From contig BCJJ01000030.1 of assembly GCA_039545355.1 (NCBI GenBank), forward strand, positions 189,954 through 253,953: 64,000 bases of DNA. The letters run 5' to 3'. Below are positions 44,686 to 57,836 of this stretch, piece after piece (within the stretch, counting starts at the first letter, position 1; the number at the start of each line of letters is the position of its first letter). The position numbers were made by a program, and so were the translations under genes. The notes beneath the pieces were generated by a model. The model had not been told where the DNA came from, did not search any database, and saw only the letters and a list, made by a program, of their open reading frames with translations. Source of the stretch: Trichosporon coremiiforme (lineage: Eukaryota; Basidiomycota; Tremellomycetes; Trichosporonales; Trichosporonaceae).

Positions 44686-47600
44686 ATGAGGCCGCGCAAA
44701 TCGACGCGCAGGGTGGTCCCGCCGGTGAGTTTGAGCTCGAACGCTGAAAGAGCAACGCTGACGCCGCTCCGTCATGTCCATATCGCCGCCGCGCCGCCTC
44801 CTTCCTCGTCCCGTTTGACCCCCGCCGTCACACTCCTTTGCTCGCCTTCTCGCTCGTATTACGACGTCTTTGATATACCGGAACTATGACTACAGCCACC
44901 CGACGTCGACGCGCTCATTAAGCGTCTCACGGACGCCTCTGAGCCCGATGTTGTTGCTGTCCTGAAACAGCTCCAAATCTGGCGCTACCCGCGCGCCGAC
45001 ATGAACTCGTTCCTGCCCGTGACCAAGAAGTTTGGGCAGATCCTCGCCAACATGCGCGAGAAGTATGGATTCGGCGCCGCAGCAAAGGGCGAGTGCAAGC
45101 TCCAGATCGAGACCTTCTCCGCCGAGGACCGCACGCTCGTGCTCGAGATCCTCCGCTTCTTCCGCCTCCTCATGGAGAACAGCACGAACCGCAAGCAGTT
45201 TGACGGCTACGAGGTGAGCTTCTGACGACATTGTGGCGTAGCTGACAGCAGTACGTGAATGACTTATTGTTGACGAACGACCCCGACGTCCTGCAGGCGG
45301 CGCTCTTTGTTCTCCAGCGCTCGCTGCAACAATACGGCACCCAGCTCCCTGTCACCCCAGAGCTCGCGCAGAGCATCCGCGCCCGCCTCCTCGCCCTTAG
45401 CAAGGGATGGGACCGCTTCTCGCTCGCCAACCTCGGCCTCGAGAAGCTCGTGTCCGAGACCGGCAAGCTCGAAATCCCAGACGACGTCGCGCAGCTCAAG
45501 CTCCAGTTCTACCCGCCCGCTGGCGTTGCGGGCGCCGTCGCGAGCCCAGCGAAGCTGACCACTGGTGTCGCTTCTACGGCGCAGGACACCCCGACGCGCC
45601 CGTCTAACAAGCCGCCGCCGACCATGGCTGTCACCCCGCACCAGAACGCTGCTGCCAAGGCCGCCCCGATCCCCGACAACGGCATGGTCACCGTCGATCT
45701 CGGCAACATCCTGACTACGATGACCCCAGACAACTACCTCCAGCAGGTCACCAAGCTTCCGGCCGAGTACAAGATGGACGTGAACGAGCAACTGAATGCC
45801 CTGAACAAGATCCGCGTCATCCTGTTCTCCGGCGACCGCGAGTCGCGCCGCAAGCTTCTCTCGAGCAGGCTCCTCGCTCTCGCCTGTTACAGTGAGTTAG
45901 GCGGATCTTCGCTTTGCTAACCCCAAGTCATGTTTTCGTCCGAGGATGTTGTGCAGTCCACGATCTGGCTGTTCGAGCCCGAGCTCGTGAATCACATGGC
46001 TGAGCTTCTCGTGCCTGGGCGCGACGTTGGGGAGTCGGTTGTGGCTTCTGCAGTGCTCGCCCTCGAGGCCGCGGCGCACCACCGGACTGAGGTCCTGACC
46101 TCTATCAATGCACACGTCAGCCACGGTGTGCTGATGGGAGTCCTGCGTTCGATTGCGCAGAAGCTCACGACGGACGCAGAGATCAGCTACGACGTCGTCG
46201 ACGCCGTCCTCGCGTTCCTGTCGTACATCAACTCGCAGCCGCAGTACGGCAACCTACTTGTCGGCGCTGGCCTGCTCCCGATCCTCCTGCAGATGCTCGA
46301 CACGAAGGGACCCCGGAGGAACCAGATCATCCCCCGCACGGCCGGCCTTATCGACTCGGCCGTCTTCTCGCACCAGCAGGCGCTGCAGGCGCTTACCTCC
46401 GCCGATGGCGTCAATGTTATCGTCGGTCGTATCAAGGCCGAGGTTCAGAACGTCCTCGACAACCCCGCCGCCCCGGGCACGGAGATGTTCAGTCGTGACT
46501 CGGAGATTGCCTGGAAGACGAACCCGCTGAAGGCACTGCTGCGCTCGATTTACCGCCTGTTGCAGAGTACGGGCGGCTCGGAGGGCTTCCGCAACGTCGT
46601 CGACACCGACCTACCCAAGTCACTCAAGCTCATCTTCACGAACGCGGACCAGTTCGGCATGCGCAACTTCAGCCTCGCGATCAACATCATGTCGACCATC
46701 GTGCACAACGAGCCGACGTCGCTCGCGATCCTCCAGGAGATGCAGCTCCCGCAGACGCTGTTCGACGTCCTCGAGAAGAAGATGCCCGACACCTTTGAGG
46801 TCATTTACACGCTCCCGAACGCGATTGGTGCCATCTGCCTGAACGCCTCGGGCCTGCAGTCGACGCTCGACCACTTCTCGGTCGTCTCCAATATGATCAA
46901 GATGGCAATTGGCTGGACGGTCGACAGCGAGTCGGGCGAGCGCGACCAAGTCGCCTCCATCGGCGCTTCGCTCGACGAGCTCGTCCGCCACCACCCCGGG
47001 CTCCGACCCAAGGTCCTGGAGACGGTTGTGTCCGTGTTCAAGGACGCCATTGTCGACGCCGAGCAGTTCAAGCCGCCCCTCACTGAGGTCAACGAGTACA
47101 CCGCTGAGCCGGCGCCCGCCTCCGAGGAGACTGCGATGGAGGTCGAGAGCCCCAAGTCGGAGAAGGCCGATAAGACGGAGCCGCCGAAGGACAAGGTCAT
47201 TTCGAACCTGCCGTTGTCCAAACTAACCAACATCCTGAAGCTGCTGACCGGCTTGCTGCGCAACGCCGCCATGTGTCGCGCGTTCGTGAACGAGGAGAAC
47301 GGTCTCGACATGATTCTCAACCTCGCCAGCCTGCCGTGTATCCCCGTCCGTTTCTCGCTGACGGAGGCGGCTGTCGCTATCCCAGGTGTCTTACGCGTCA
47401 TCGGCGACCACAATCCCGTCAAGCTCACCGAGCGCATGACGAACGCCGTCAAGGACGAGCTCGACGCCCTCCCGCAGCTCTGGAAGGACAGCGATGCCCA
47501 TTCTAACTGGGCCGCTCTCATCAAGGAGGACGGAACCCCCGAGGATCACCTGCTCCTGCGTCGCGCCGCCGGCCTCGCAATGCGCCTGTCCTTCCTGTCC

Positions 47601-50600
47601 GAGTATCTCAGCATGAACTTTGGCTCCAAGCGCGAGGCGACGGACCTCATCAAGCTGCTCGGTGTTACCTCCGGTTCGCCGCTCGTGAACAACCTCGGCC
47701 AGCTGCACCGCATCGCGTTCCAGGAGCATGTCATCTTGAAGGATGTCATTGCTGCCCAGAACCCGCCGTCGGAGCTTGCTACGCCAGCTGTCACTGACGC
47801 TCCCGCTGAGGGTGCCGAGGGCTCTGCCGCTGCTCCCACCGAGGAGGCCGCTGGCGAGTCTGCGCCTGCCACATCCGGCGAGACCACTGTCACGACCACC
47901 ACCGGTGACAGGAGCGAGAGCCAGGTTATCGAGATCGGACGGGACGCTTCCGATCTGTCGAACAAGCCGCCGACGCGTGCTCAAACAGTCAAGACGATCG
48001 CGACGCGCATGCACGCCATCCTAACCAAGTTCTTCAAAGCGTCGATTCGCCTAATCTTCAACAAGCGTATCCCCGACGCCGCGCACAAACCGGAGGCTGA
48101 CGCTCTCGGCGAGTGCATCGCCTCGATCATCGTCGGCCACCTGCAGTCCTCGGCGCAGGTGCCTAGCAAGGCGTTCGCTATCGACACTGTCGCGCTCGGT
48201 CTCGCCGCGATCCTCCTCTTCGACGAGCGTGGAGTCGAGGGCTCGATGCAGACGACGCTCTTCATCCCGTTCGAGAAGAAGGGTGGCGTCAACGTCATCC
48301 TCGACACTGTCGGCCGCATCCTGTATCACCTCGACAAGATTACGATCATCCCCCAGGCTGAGCGCACGAAGGACCAAGCCGAGGAGTGGAAGAACAACGT
48401 CGCTGGTGCGCGCATCGCGACCTCGATTCTGGAAGCGCTCAGTTCATACCGCGCGCTGGTCAACGCTGCGCAGACGACGGTCATCCAGGAGCGCGAGTCT
48501 GTCCTGCCGCCGGAGAAGCGCTTCCAGCCTCACTCGACGCACCTACGTATCGAGTGCGCCGTTCTGCCCACTGCCTTCAAGCTCTGGAACTCGACCTGGC
48601 TTCCGCACATGGACCAGGACATCATCAGCGTCGCCAACTGCATGGTTGTTGGCATGATGAACAACCGCATCGAGAAGCCTCGCGACCTCATGGAGCCCGC
48701 TCTTGTCCCTAGCGATGACGACGAGCCTCCCGTGCCTCAGCCGCTGCGCCCCCAGGTCACTGCCGACCCGGCTCGCGTCACCCAGCTCACCGAGATGGGC
48801 TTCGGCCGCGGCGCCTCGCAGCGCGCACTCGTCCGTACCCGCAACAATGTTGGCGCCGCCGCCGACCTGCTTCTTAGCATGCCGCATCTCTTCCCCAACG
48901 ATGATCCCGGAACCGACGACACGCCTGCTCCCGCCGAGAACACTGAGGCTACGCCCGCCGCCATTGAAGGGGCTGCGACCGAGGGTGCTGCTACCGACGG
49001 TGTTCAGAGCACCACGGCCGCGGCCAGCACTTCCACTACTACCGAGTCTCCCGCCGAGGCCGGTCCTTCCTCCGAGGAGCAGAAGCCCGAGGAGAAGAAG
49101 TCCGGCAAGGACGCCAAGGACGCCAAGGAAGACAAGGACGACAAGGAGGAGGGCATGGAGGTTGACAAGCCTGACCTCCCCAGCCCCGAGACCGTTTTCG
49201 AGCAGGCTCGCGAGCAGCTGTTTGAGCTTCGCGAGAAGTACAAGCCGGGCATGCCCGAGCGCGCGATTGAGATCATCGACCAGACGCAGAACGCCATCCC
49301 CGACCTCCTTGGCGCCTTCGAGTTCACTCCCGAGGGTGCTGAGTACATCCTCAAGCGGATCCAGGAGGCTGCGACGCAGCAGCCGATCGACGACAAGGTT
49401 CTCTCGGCCCGTTTCCGCCTCCTCGCCGTCTTCATCGACAGCCAGACCACCGCCAGCGGCGGCACGCAGATCGAGCTCACTGAGGAGCAGGCAAAGTCTG
49501 CTATGCAGATCCTCACCTCGATCCCCATTGACATGGCGAAGCGCCCGACCTGGCTCTCAGAGTACCTCCTCGCCGTCGAGGCTGTCTTCCAGATGGGCTG
49601 GACCATCACGCCCACCTCGATTGGCGACGACGCCGTGCCGAACATTGTCACCGAGGTCGACTTTGGAGACGCCTACCAGAAGCTTCAGACGCTGTCCCTC
49701 GACATGCTGAAGGCGGAGGACATTTCGCGTCCTGACATGATGTCAGCCATGCGCATGCTCATCATTCTTACCCGCCGCACACCGTCGATCTGCACGCCCG
49801 ACGTCATGAAGACCGTCCTCGGTGCCTTCAAGACCTCGACTTCGCACGCCGTCGGCTCGTTTGCGCTCCTCGCCATTGTCGCCCGCCACTCCTTCGAGAA
49901 GGACGCCCTCAAGGAGACGATTGACCGCGAGGTCGGCTCGTTCTGGATAGCACCCTTCGGGCCCGGTAACCAGCGCAACGGCACTGAGCTCGACTTCATG
50001 ATTCGCCAGCTCCGTCAGGTCGCGTACCGTGACCCGACGCTGTTCGTCGACGCGGTTCAGGAGCAGTTCAACCTTGTTAACACGAAGCCGCACCGTCGCG
50101 GGCTCGACATCAACTCGAAGGTCTCCTTCCGCATCATGCGCAAGGAGAAGCCCGAGGACGAGAAGAAGGATGAGAAGGAGCCCACTGAGCAGACCCAGGG
50201 CCAGCACCAGGCTCAGGGCCAGAACGACCCCTTCACTAAGACCAGCTTTGACACCTTCGAGAACCAGCCCATCATGGACATGCTCGTCTCGGAGCTCGGC
50301 ACTACGCTCCGTTCCATCCAGCAGGAGGAGGCGAACAAGCGCAACGGCATCGACTACACTCCCGCATGTGCTGAGCTGTACTCGTACGCTCTCCTGCTCA
50401 TGTCGGTTATGACTGAGCTCGTTGGCTCGTACATCTCTGCCAAGAAGGCGTTTATGGCTGCCGTCCGCAAGCACATGCTCTACGGTGTCGGTAAGGGCAA
50501 GTCTGGCCTCGGAGCCATCCTCACCGATGTCGTTTCGTGCGTCTCGCTCTCCGATGTGCGCAACAAAGCTGCTGGCGCCGCCAACCCTGCCTCCCAGCGT

Positions 50601-53600
50601 CGCTTAACGATGTCCAGCTGGGCCATCTCGCTCATCGTTGCCCTCTGCTCCAACCTCAGCATCACCCCGGATATTAAGGAGATTCCTGAGGACCTGGTCA
50701 CCGTCCGCAAGGCGGTTCTCGACGGCATCTCCAAAGCCCTTAAGGACTGTGCCTCGCCGTCGCTCGACCTCGGTTCTCGCTACGGTCGTCTCTGGGCTCT
50801 CGGCGAGCTCATCTACCGCCTGCTCACTGCCCGCCCGGCCGTCGTCCCTAAGATGGGCCAGCCCGCGGACGACTCAGGCCTGCACCTCGCCAAGACGATG
50901 CTCGAGAAGAACTTTGTTAGCACCATGACCTCGGCCGTCTCGGAGGTTGACCTCAACTACCCCGACGTGCGCAATGTGCTGCTGTCCTTGCTCAAGGCGC
51001 TCGAGTACCTTACGAAGATCTCGAACAAGTGGGGCAAGAGCGACAACAACAAGGGCGGCGAATCCGAGCACCCTGAGGAGAGCGAGGAGGACTCGGAGTC
51101 CACCAGCGACGACTCGGAGATGGACATGAGCGACGAGGACGAGGGCACTCCCGACCTCTACCGCAACTCCGCTCTTGGTATCATCGGCGGCGACATCGAT
51201 GTCGATGATGAGGACGACGACATGGACGGAACCGACGATGAGGACGAGGACGACCTCGTAAGCTACCGTGCTTGGGTTTTAGCTGACAAACAGATGGAGG
51301 CGTTCGCCGATGAGATGGAGCACGACATGGATGACGACGAGGGCACCGAGCCTTCAGACGACTCCGAGGATGACATGGAGGAGGACGAGGACATGGAGGG
51401 AGAATGGGTAAGCTAGCATAGTCCGGGTATCAGTTAACACGCAGGCCACTGATGAAGATGAGGAGGACGTCGAGGAAGACCAGGCCATCGAGGTCGGTGC
51501 CGAGCTCGATGACATGGTTGAGACGGAGATCCCATGGGAGGTGAGTTTCGACTTCGGTCAGACAAACTGACCGAAACAGGAGGATGACATGGGAGAGGAG
51601 GAAGATGTCGATGAGTACGATTCCGAGGACGAGGACCAGTTCGATGAGAACGGTAAGCTTCTTTGCTTCCTGGAACCGCTAGCTTACATCAGACATCGGT
51701 ATGGAGTTTGACATGGACGAGGAGGACGAGGAGCTTGCCGGTTTCGACGAGGACGGCTACGATGCCCTCGATGCGATGGACGGCATCGGTCCCTCGCACA
51801 TGGACCTCGGCGAGCCCTCGGGCGCCTGGGGATGGCAGGACCCCGCTGCCCGCCCTGGGCCCCGCAGCCGCCTCATGGACATGGACCGCGCGCCCACGTC
51901 GCTCTTTGGCTTCTCGCGCCGCGAGCCCATTAATGTCAACCGCCACCCGCTGCTTTACACCAACTCGTCCCGTACTATGGGCGACCCGGTCCGCAGCAAC
52001 GCCAATCCCTTCGGCGCTCTGTCCAGCCTGAGCGACCTTATCAGCAGCATCGAGGGTCTCGGTGGCCCTCAGGCTGTTCAGTTCCTGGAGAGCGTCGTCC
52101 ACCAGAGCCGTCACTCTGGCGCCGACACCATCCGCGTTGACCTTGCTCACCGCAGCGACGGCGGCTTCGGCCTGTCCATTGGTGGTCGCTCTATCAGCGT
52201 TGCCCCGCCATCGCGTACTCTTCCGTCGACGCCTGAGGAGGTGCAGCGCGAGTACCGCCCTGCTCCCACTCTTCCGCGATGGATGGACGAGCTCGGCGTC
52301 TTCCCGCACGACACCCCTGAGCTCCAGGAGCGCATCTTCACCCACATCGTCAACCGCCTCATGCCCGCTGCCCTCAGGGCTGCCGCGGAGGAGGAGGAGC
52401 GCAAGGAGAAGGCGGAACAGGAGGCTGAGGAAGCCGCTGCCAAGAAGCGCGAGGAGGAGGCAGCCCACGCCGCTTTGGTCGCACTTCCCGAATCTCGCCC
52501 CGAGACTGCTCTCAGCGACGCCGCCGCCGAGGAGGACGTCGAGATGATGTCCCACGACGACGAGTCTGGAGAGGATGACGATGATAATGATGAGGATGAG
52601 GATGATGACGATGAAGAAGTCGAAGACGACGGTCGCGAGCGCGTGACCATCAACATCCACGGCGAGGAAGTGGACATTACCGACACCGGTATTGACCTCG
52701 AGTTCCTCGAGGCTCTGCCGGAGGACATGCGCGCCGACGTCGTCGAGCAGCACCTGCGCGAGCAGAACCGCCTCATGCGCCCACCCCCGTCCGATGCTCC
52801 CGCTGGCTCGTCGCAGATCAACCCCGAGTTCCTCGACGCACTTCCTCCGGAGATCCGCGCCGAGGTCGTCATGCAGGAGGCGATGGAACAGGAGCGTGCT
52901 CGCCGCACGACCCAGCCCGAGCCGGAGCCTGCTGCACCCGTCATTGAACCGCCCCTTCAGCGAGGAGAAGCCGCTCTCCGCGAGCTGCTCGCCGGCACTA
53001 CGGATGCCCTCTTCTTCGGTCCGGACGGCGTTCCGCGCAACCGCGAGCTCGGCGCCCCCCCGGGTCTGAAGATCTTACCTCTCAAGATGGGACACGAATC
53101 CAAGCCGAAGCGCGACGCGATCCAGCTTCTCGACAAGGCTGGTATTGCCTCGCTGGTCCGTCTCCTTTTCGTCCCCGAAGCGATCAGGAAGGGCTACCTC
53201 ATCAAGACACTTGTTCACCTCTGCGAGAACTCGAAGACCCGCACCGACCTGCTCAACGTGCTCCTCTCCATTGTTCAGGATGGCACTGGAGACCTGCCCG
53301 CCGTCGACAAGAGCTTCCAGCAGATGTCGCTCAAGGGCCTTGCCACTCCCCAGAACAAGGCTACGCCTAAGGGTAAGGTCATGGAGACGCCCGCGTCGCA
53401 CATCACCAACGGTCTTTTCGCCCACCTGCAGTCCGACCACATCCCGACCTTCATTGCCCAGCGCTGCTTCGAGGCGCTATCTTACATCGTCAACGCCAAC
53501 CAGCAGGCTGTCATGTACTTCCTCACAGAGCATGAGCAGCCGGTTGGCCTCAAAAAGCCGGCTTCGAAGAAGGGCAAGGGCAAGGAGAAGTACCTTCCCC

Positions 53601-55798
53601 AGACCAAGTTCCCGATTGTCATTCTCATCGGCCTGCTCGACCGCCCCAACCTGCTCAAGGCGCCTGGCATGATGGACTCGCTCACCAGCTTGCTCGCTGC
53701 CGTCACCAAGCCCCTCGCCCAGCTGCCTCAGCAGGAGAAGGAGGCTCAGGAGGCCGCCAAGGAGGATGAGAAGAAGGATGCCGCCCCCACTGCTGGTGCC
53801 ATCACCGCTCCTCCTGCCGCCCAGGCTGGTGCAGGTGCCGGTGCTGCCGCCGCTTCGAGCGGTGCCCTCGAGAAGGCTGGCGAGAGCTCGAAGCCAGCCG
53901 CCCCGACCAAGCAGATCCTCAAGGCTCCCGTCATTCCGGCGCCTGTTCTCCGCCTTGTCATCAACTGCCTCACTGTCGGTGACTGTTCGAGCAAGACCTT
54001 CCGCGAGACGCTCTCTGCGCTGCAGAACCTCTCGTACATCCCGGACGCCAAGCCGGTGCTTGTTCAGGAGCTCTGCGCTCGCTCGCAGCAGCTCGGTGGC
54101 GTTATCCAGGAGGAGCTCAAGGAGCTGGCCACCATACTCGCCGACAAGGACCACGAGGCCACGGGCGACATGCTCACCGCCTTCTCGCCCGCTGGTTCGA
54201 GCCAGGCGCAGCTCCTGCGTCTGCTCAAGACCATCGACTACCTCCACTCTCACCCTCACGGCCGCAAGCCTGAGACTGAGAAGGAGCAGACCGAGGACGA
54301 GACGGCCGCTCGCGACATCTACAACTCGTTCGACTTCACCCAGATGTGGAAGCAGCTCAGCGACTGCCTCACTCTCGCTGAGCAGCGCGAGAGCACTGAC
54401 CAGATCGCTGCTGTTCTCCTTCCTTTGGTCGAGGCGCTCATGGTCGTCTGCAAGTACACGCGTACTCCTCAGACCGAGACTGTGGCTTCGCCGACGAGCC
54501 CCAAGTCGCCTTCGTCGGACAACGCCCAATCGACCGACCTCTTCATTTCGTTCACTACCACGCACCGCAAGGTTCTGAACGCTATCGTTCGTCACAATCC
54601 GGCGCTGATGAGCGGCTCGTTCAGCCTTCTCATTGCAAACCCGAAGGTGCTCGAGTTCGACAACAAGCGCAACTGGTTCTTCCAGAAGCTGCGCCGGAAG
54701 CGCGAGGCACTCAACTACGGCACGCTCCACCTCAACGTGCGCCGTCAGTACGTCTTCCAGGACTCGTACAGCGCGCTGCTTCACCGCTCGGGCGACGAGG
54801 TCAAGTATGGCAAGATCAATATCAAGTTCATCAACGAGGACGGTGTCGACGCCGGTGGTGTCACTCGCGAGTGGTTCCACGTCCTCGCGACGCAAATCTT
54901 TGACCCGAACTTCGCTCTGTTCGAGCCGTGCGCCGCCGACAAGCAGACGTACCAGCCGAACAAGCACTCGAGCGTTGTCGACGACCACCTGTCGTTCTTC
55001 AAGTTCGTCGGTCGCGTCATCGGCAAGGCCATCTATGACGGCCGTCTGCTCGATGCCTATTTCTCGCGTGCGTTTTACAAGCAGATCCTCGGCCGCGACG
55101 TCGACATGCGTGACCTCGAGTCGATTGACCCCGAGTACCACAAGTCGCTGCAGTGGATCCTCGACAACGACATCACGGACGTCATCGACCAGGAGTTCAC
55201 GATTGAAGACGACTCGTTTGGCGAGACGAAGATTGTCGAGCTCAAGGAGGGCGGCGCCAAGATCCCCGTCACCGAGGAGAACAAGGCCGAGTACGTGCGG
55301 TTAGTGTGCGCGTACCGCCTGGAGAACTCGATCCGGGACCAGATGAAGGCGTTCCTGACCGGCTTCTACGACATCATCCCGCAGAGCCTGATCCAGATCT
55401 TTGAGCCGGACCAGCTCGAGCTTCTGATCTCTGGCATGACGACGATCGACGTGGACGAGCTCAAGAACTCGACGCAGATGGCGGGCTGGAAGGGCTCAGA
55501 CCCCGAAATCTCGTGGTTCTGGCGCGCGCTCCGCAGTTTCTCGCAGGAGGAGCGCTCGCGCTTCCTCATGTTCGTCACTAGCAGTAGTCGAGTGCCCCTC
55601 GGCGGCTTCTCCCAGCTGCAGGGAGCGAGCGGCACGCAGCCGTTCCAGATCCAGAAGCTCTACGGCAAGGAGGGCATCCTGCCCCAGGCGTCGACGTGCT
55701 TCAACCTCCTCCTCCTGCCCAAGTACGCCTCGTACGAGCAGCTCCGCGAGCGTCTGCTGTTCGCCATCACAGAGACGAGTGGCTTCGGCAAGGCGTAA
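44686..55798 (+). CDS. TOM1: Tom1/HUWE1-type HECT E3 ubiquitin ligase, 3571 aa, eight exons
   Basis: Exons: 44686-44724, 44896-45213, 45252-45891, 45928-51257, 51294-51407, 51445-51540, 51580-51652 and 51693-55798. The N-terminal half is a long helical solenoid, which in Tom1/HUWE1 corresponds to DUF908 and DUF913. A UBA domain lies near residues 1281-1320 (ARVTQLTEMGFGRGASQRAL). A strongly acidic region (about 2060-2220) follows. Two ubiquitin-binding-motif-like repeats (FLEALPEDMRADVV and FLDALPPEIRAEVV) lie near 2535 and 2580. The HECT domain fills the last 380 residues. Its catalytic Cys is Cys3539 in QASTCFNLLLLP, 32 residues from the end, as usual. The family polyubiquitinates histones, ribosomal proteins and other orphan or damaged substrates in the nucleus and cytosol. 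The 36-bp intron at 51258-51293 has no stop and keeps frame if retained. Confidence 0.95.
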
Positions 55799-55902
55799 GG
55801 AGCGAAACGGTGGAACGTGGGGAGTGTGCGAGTGTGAAGCGGCGAGGTGAAGGAGACGCGAAGCGAGGAAGTGGAAGAGTGGAAGAAGTGAACAACCCCG
55901 CA

Positions 55903-56034
55903 ACACAACCACCAAAACAACATCTAATCAATATAAAGTCTCGGCCCAGGTCCAACAAGTTGCATGGCTCCGTTCATAAAGAATTCTGTAGATTGCTTAA
56001 ATGTAGATTATCACTGCATCAGATGTGCACCGCG
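55903..56034. repeat. Direct repeat, left copy (~130 bp)
   Basis: This segment recurs nearly identically at 56312-56443. The two copies agree from ACACAACCACCAAAACAAC to TATCACTGCATCA, then show A/G and C/T changes before diverging. The copy begins about 100 bp after the HECT ligase stop, so it may belong to that gene's 3' UTR. Confidence 0.85.
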
Positions 56035-56211
56035 TGGGAAAAGCTCCACTGACGGTTGAGGTAACAGAGGTGGCACCGGCAGGGATGCACCCGCCCAAAA
56101 TTCCTTCTGAAAATCAAGCCCTAAACGACCATTGTTCTTTGCGTCTAGGGAGAAGCAACCGCACTGCTTTGGAGCGTTCGAGAACGCAAATCACTTAGCT
56201 TGCACGGTGTT

Positions 56212-56311
56212 NNNNNNNNNNNNNNNNNNNNNNNNNNNNNNNNNNNNNNNNNNNNNNNNNNNNNNNNNNNNNNNNNNNNNNNNNNNNNNNNNNNNNNNNN
56301 NNNNNNNNNNN
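56212..56311. other. Assembly gap, 100 N
   Basis: The run is exactly 100 N, the usual placeholder for a gap of unknown size. The base right after the gap is the first base of the second repeat copy. Confidence 0.98.
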
Positions 56312-56443
56312 ACACAACCACCAAAACAACATCTAATCAATATAAAGTCTCGGCCCAGGTCCAACAAGTTGCATGGCTCCGTTCATAAAGAATTCTGTAG
56401 ATTGCTTAAATGTAGATTATCACTGCATCAGGTGTGCACTGCG
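56312..56443. repeat. Direct repeat, right copy (~130 bp)
   Basis: Nearly identical to 55903-56034 in the same orientation. Its left limit is set by the gap, so the true repeat may extend into unsequenced DNA, possibly including HECT ligase coding sequence. Confidence 0.85.
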
Positions 56444-57836
56444 AGAGTAGATCGACTGACGAGCTGGGGCGACTAGAAGGATAATGAGTGCAGTGACATG
56501 CGGCAGGGGTGAAGGACAAAGTGCGAGACCGCGCTGGTAGGCAGCCGTTAGGCGAGCGAAGGTAGTTCGCTGGTTCGGCTTCACCATTGTTCTTTGCAAT
56601 CAGAGAATAGCCAACGTGTCCATGTTACGCTTCGATCATCTCCCGCCACCGGACTTTCTGCGGCATGGACCGCCGCCACCGTCTTGAAACAGGGACTGGC
56701 GATCCGCCCCGGCTGTACGCGCAGTGGTGAGGCTACGAGGTGTTAGGGGATAGAAATAGACACGGCGTGTCCGTCCATGTCAATGGAGAGCACTATAGTT
56801 ACACTCCCCACTTACACTTATCTTTTCAGGGTGCTTTCAAGTCCATGGCCTATCAACTGACGGAGCGGATAGTATGAAGAGGTTGACGGTGACGAGATCT
56901 GCGCGTTTGGACATCATTCTGCTCACAGCGCGGCCAAGGCGGCCCCCAGGGTATGCATAGAGGTGGCCAGCAGAAGCACCCCTGTTCGTTTTACTCGTTC
57001 ATGGCATTTTAGGCGCTCGAACTGCTGTGGTGACGGAAGACAGTGGCATTGCATCGCGGAATTGCCAGCGAAAACAGAACAGTCGCGCGAGTGGAGGTGA
57101 GTGCGAATTGTGGCCGTTCGCGTCCGTTGCACGAACGGCCACATCTGTTTCGAACTCCCACCGCCTCCACCCACGACGCGAATTATTCGACTGGAGACAC
57201 AATCCAGTCAACCGGCCAGGCAGGCCACCCTCCCTTAAGCAGAGATGCTGAAAAATTGGGACAATCGATGGGCTACCGAGACATGCAAACTATTTCCGGA
57301 GTGCGTGGACCGTTGGACGATCTGAGCTCGATTTAGGCGATGGCCATTGCGTGGTGAAGTGCTGTGGGTGTTCAGCAGTTCATCAGCTCAAGATAGCGGA
57401 CATGCGGCGCGGAGATAAGTTGACAGATCTGTGGGATCCCTAGCAGGCTGATGCACTCCGAGCAGACTCCGTTGTCTGGGCTGGCGCCCGAAAGTGGGCA
57501 GCGAGATGGGCAGCGACGAACTGAGTACGCAACTCAGCGGCGACGAGATCCGGGGCCGCAACCCCCTCTCGCCTACAGCCTCGCCAAGGCACTTGCGCGC
57601 AGTCCAATCTGGCACAAAGGAAGAGTACACACTGAACGGCCTGTCTGCGTTGTGTTAGTTCGAGCTCCCTCTTGTGAGAGCGGTATCCCCCGCTGCCTCT
57701 CCGCTCTGCCTCGGACAGGCATGTCCTGGCTGTTCGTCCCGTGGGAAGCAGCACTCATCCCACTGTCCTCCGTGTATCTGCCGGCATGTGCTTTCATGTC
57801 GACTCCTGTCGTCGTCCACATCACAGGCCAGATCAC

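Larger units (their letters stand above)
55799..57836. other. Gene-poor spacer containing an assembly gap
   Basis: This includes the HECT ligase 3' UTR, a repeat-flanked run of N and about 1.4 kb of further non-coding sequence upstream of the next gene. The word CCATTGTTCTTTGC occurs at about 56129 and again at about 56584. Minus-strand frames near 56923-57211 and 57388-57858 overlap and have no motif. Confidence 0.5.

Noticed and set aside
53477..55141. 554-codon minus-strand frame inside the HECT ligase
   Set aside because: Antisense shadow of the HECT coding strand with no motifs of its own.
55903..56443. LTR retrotransposon interpretation of the direct repeat
   Set aside because: The repeat lacks visible TG...CA ends, primer-binding site or polyprotein. 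The gap hides the interior, so duplication or misassembly is simpler.
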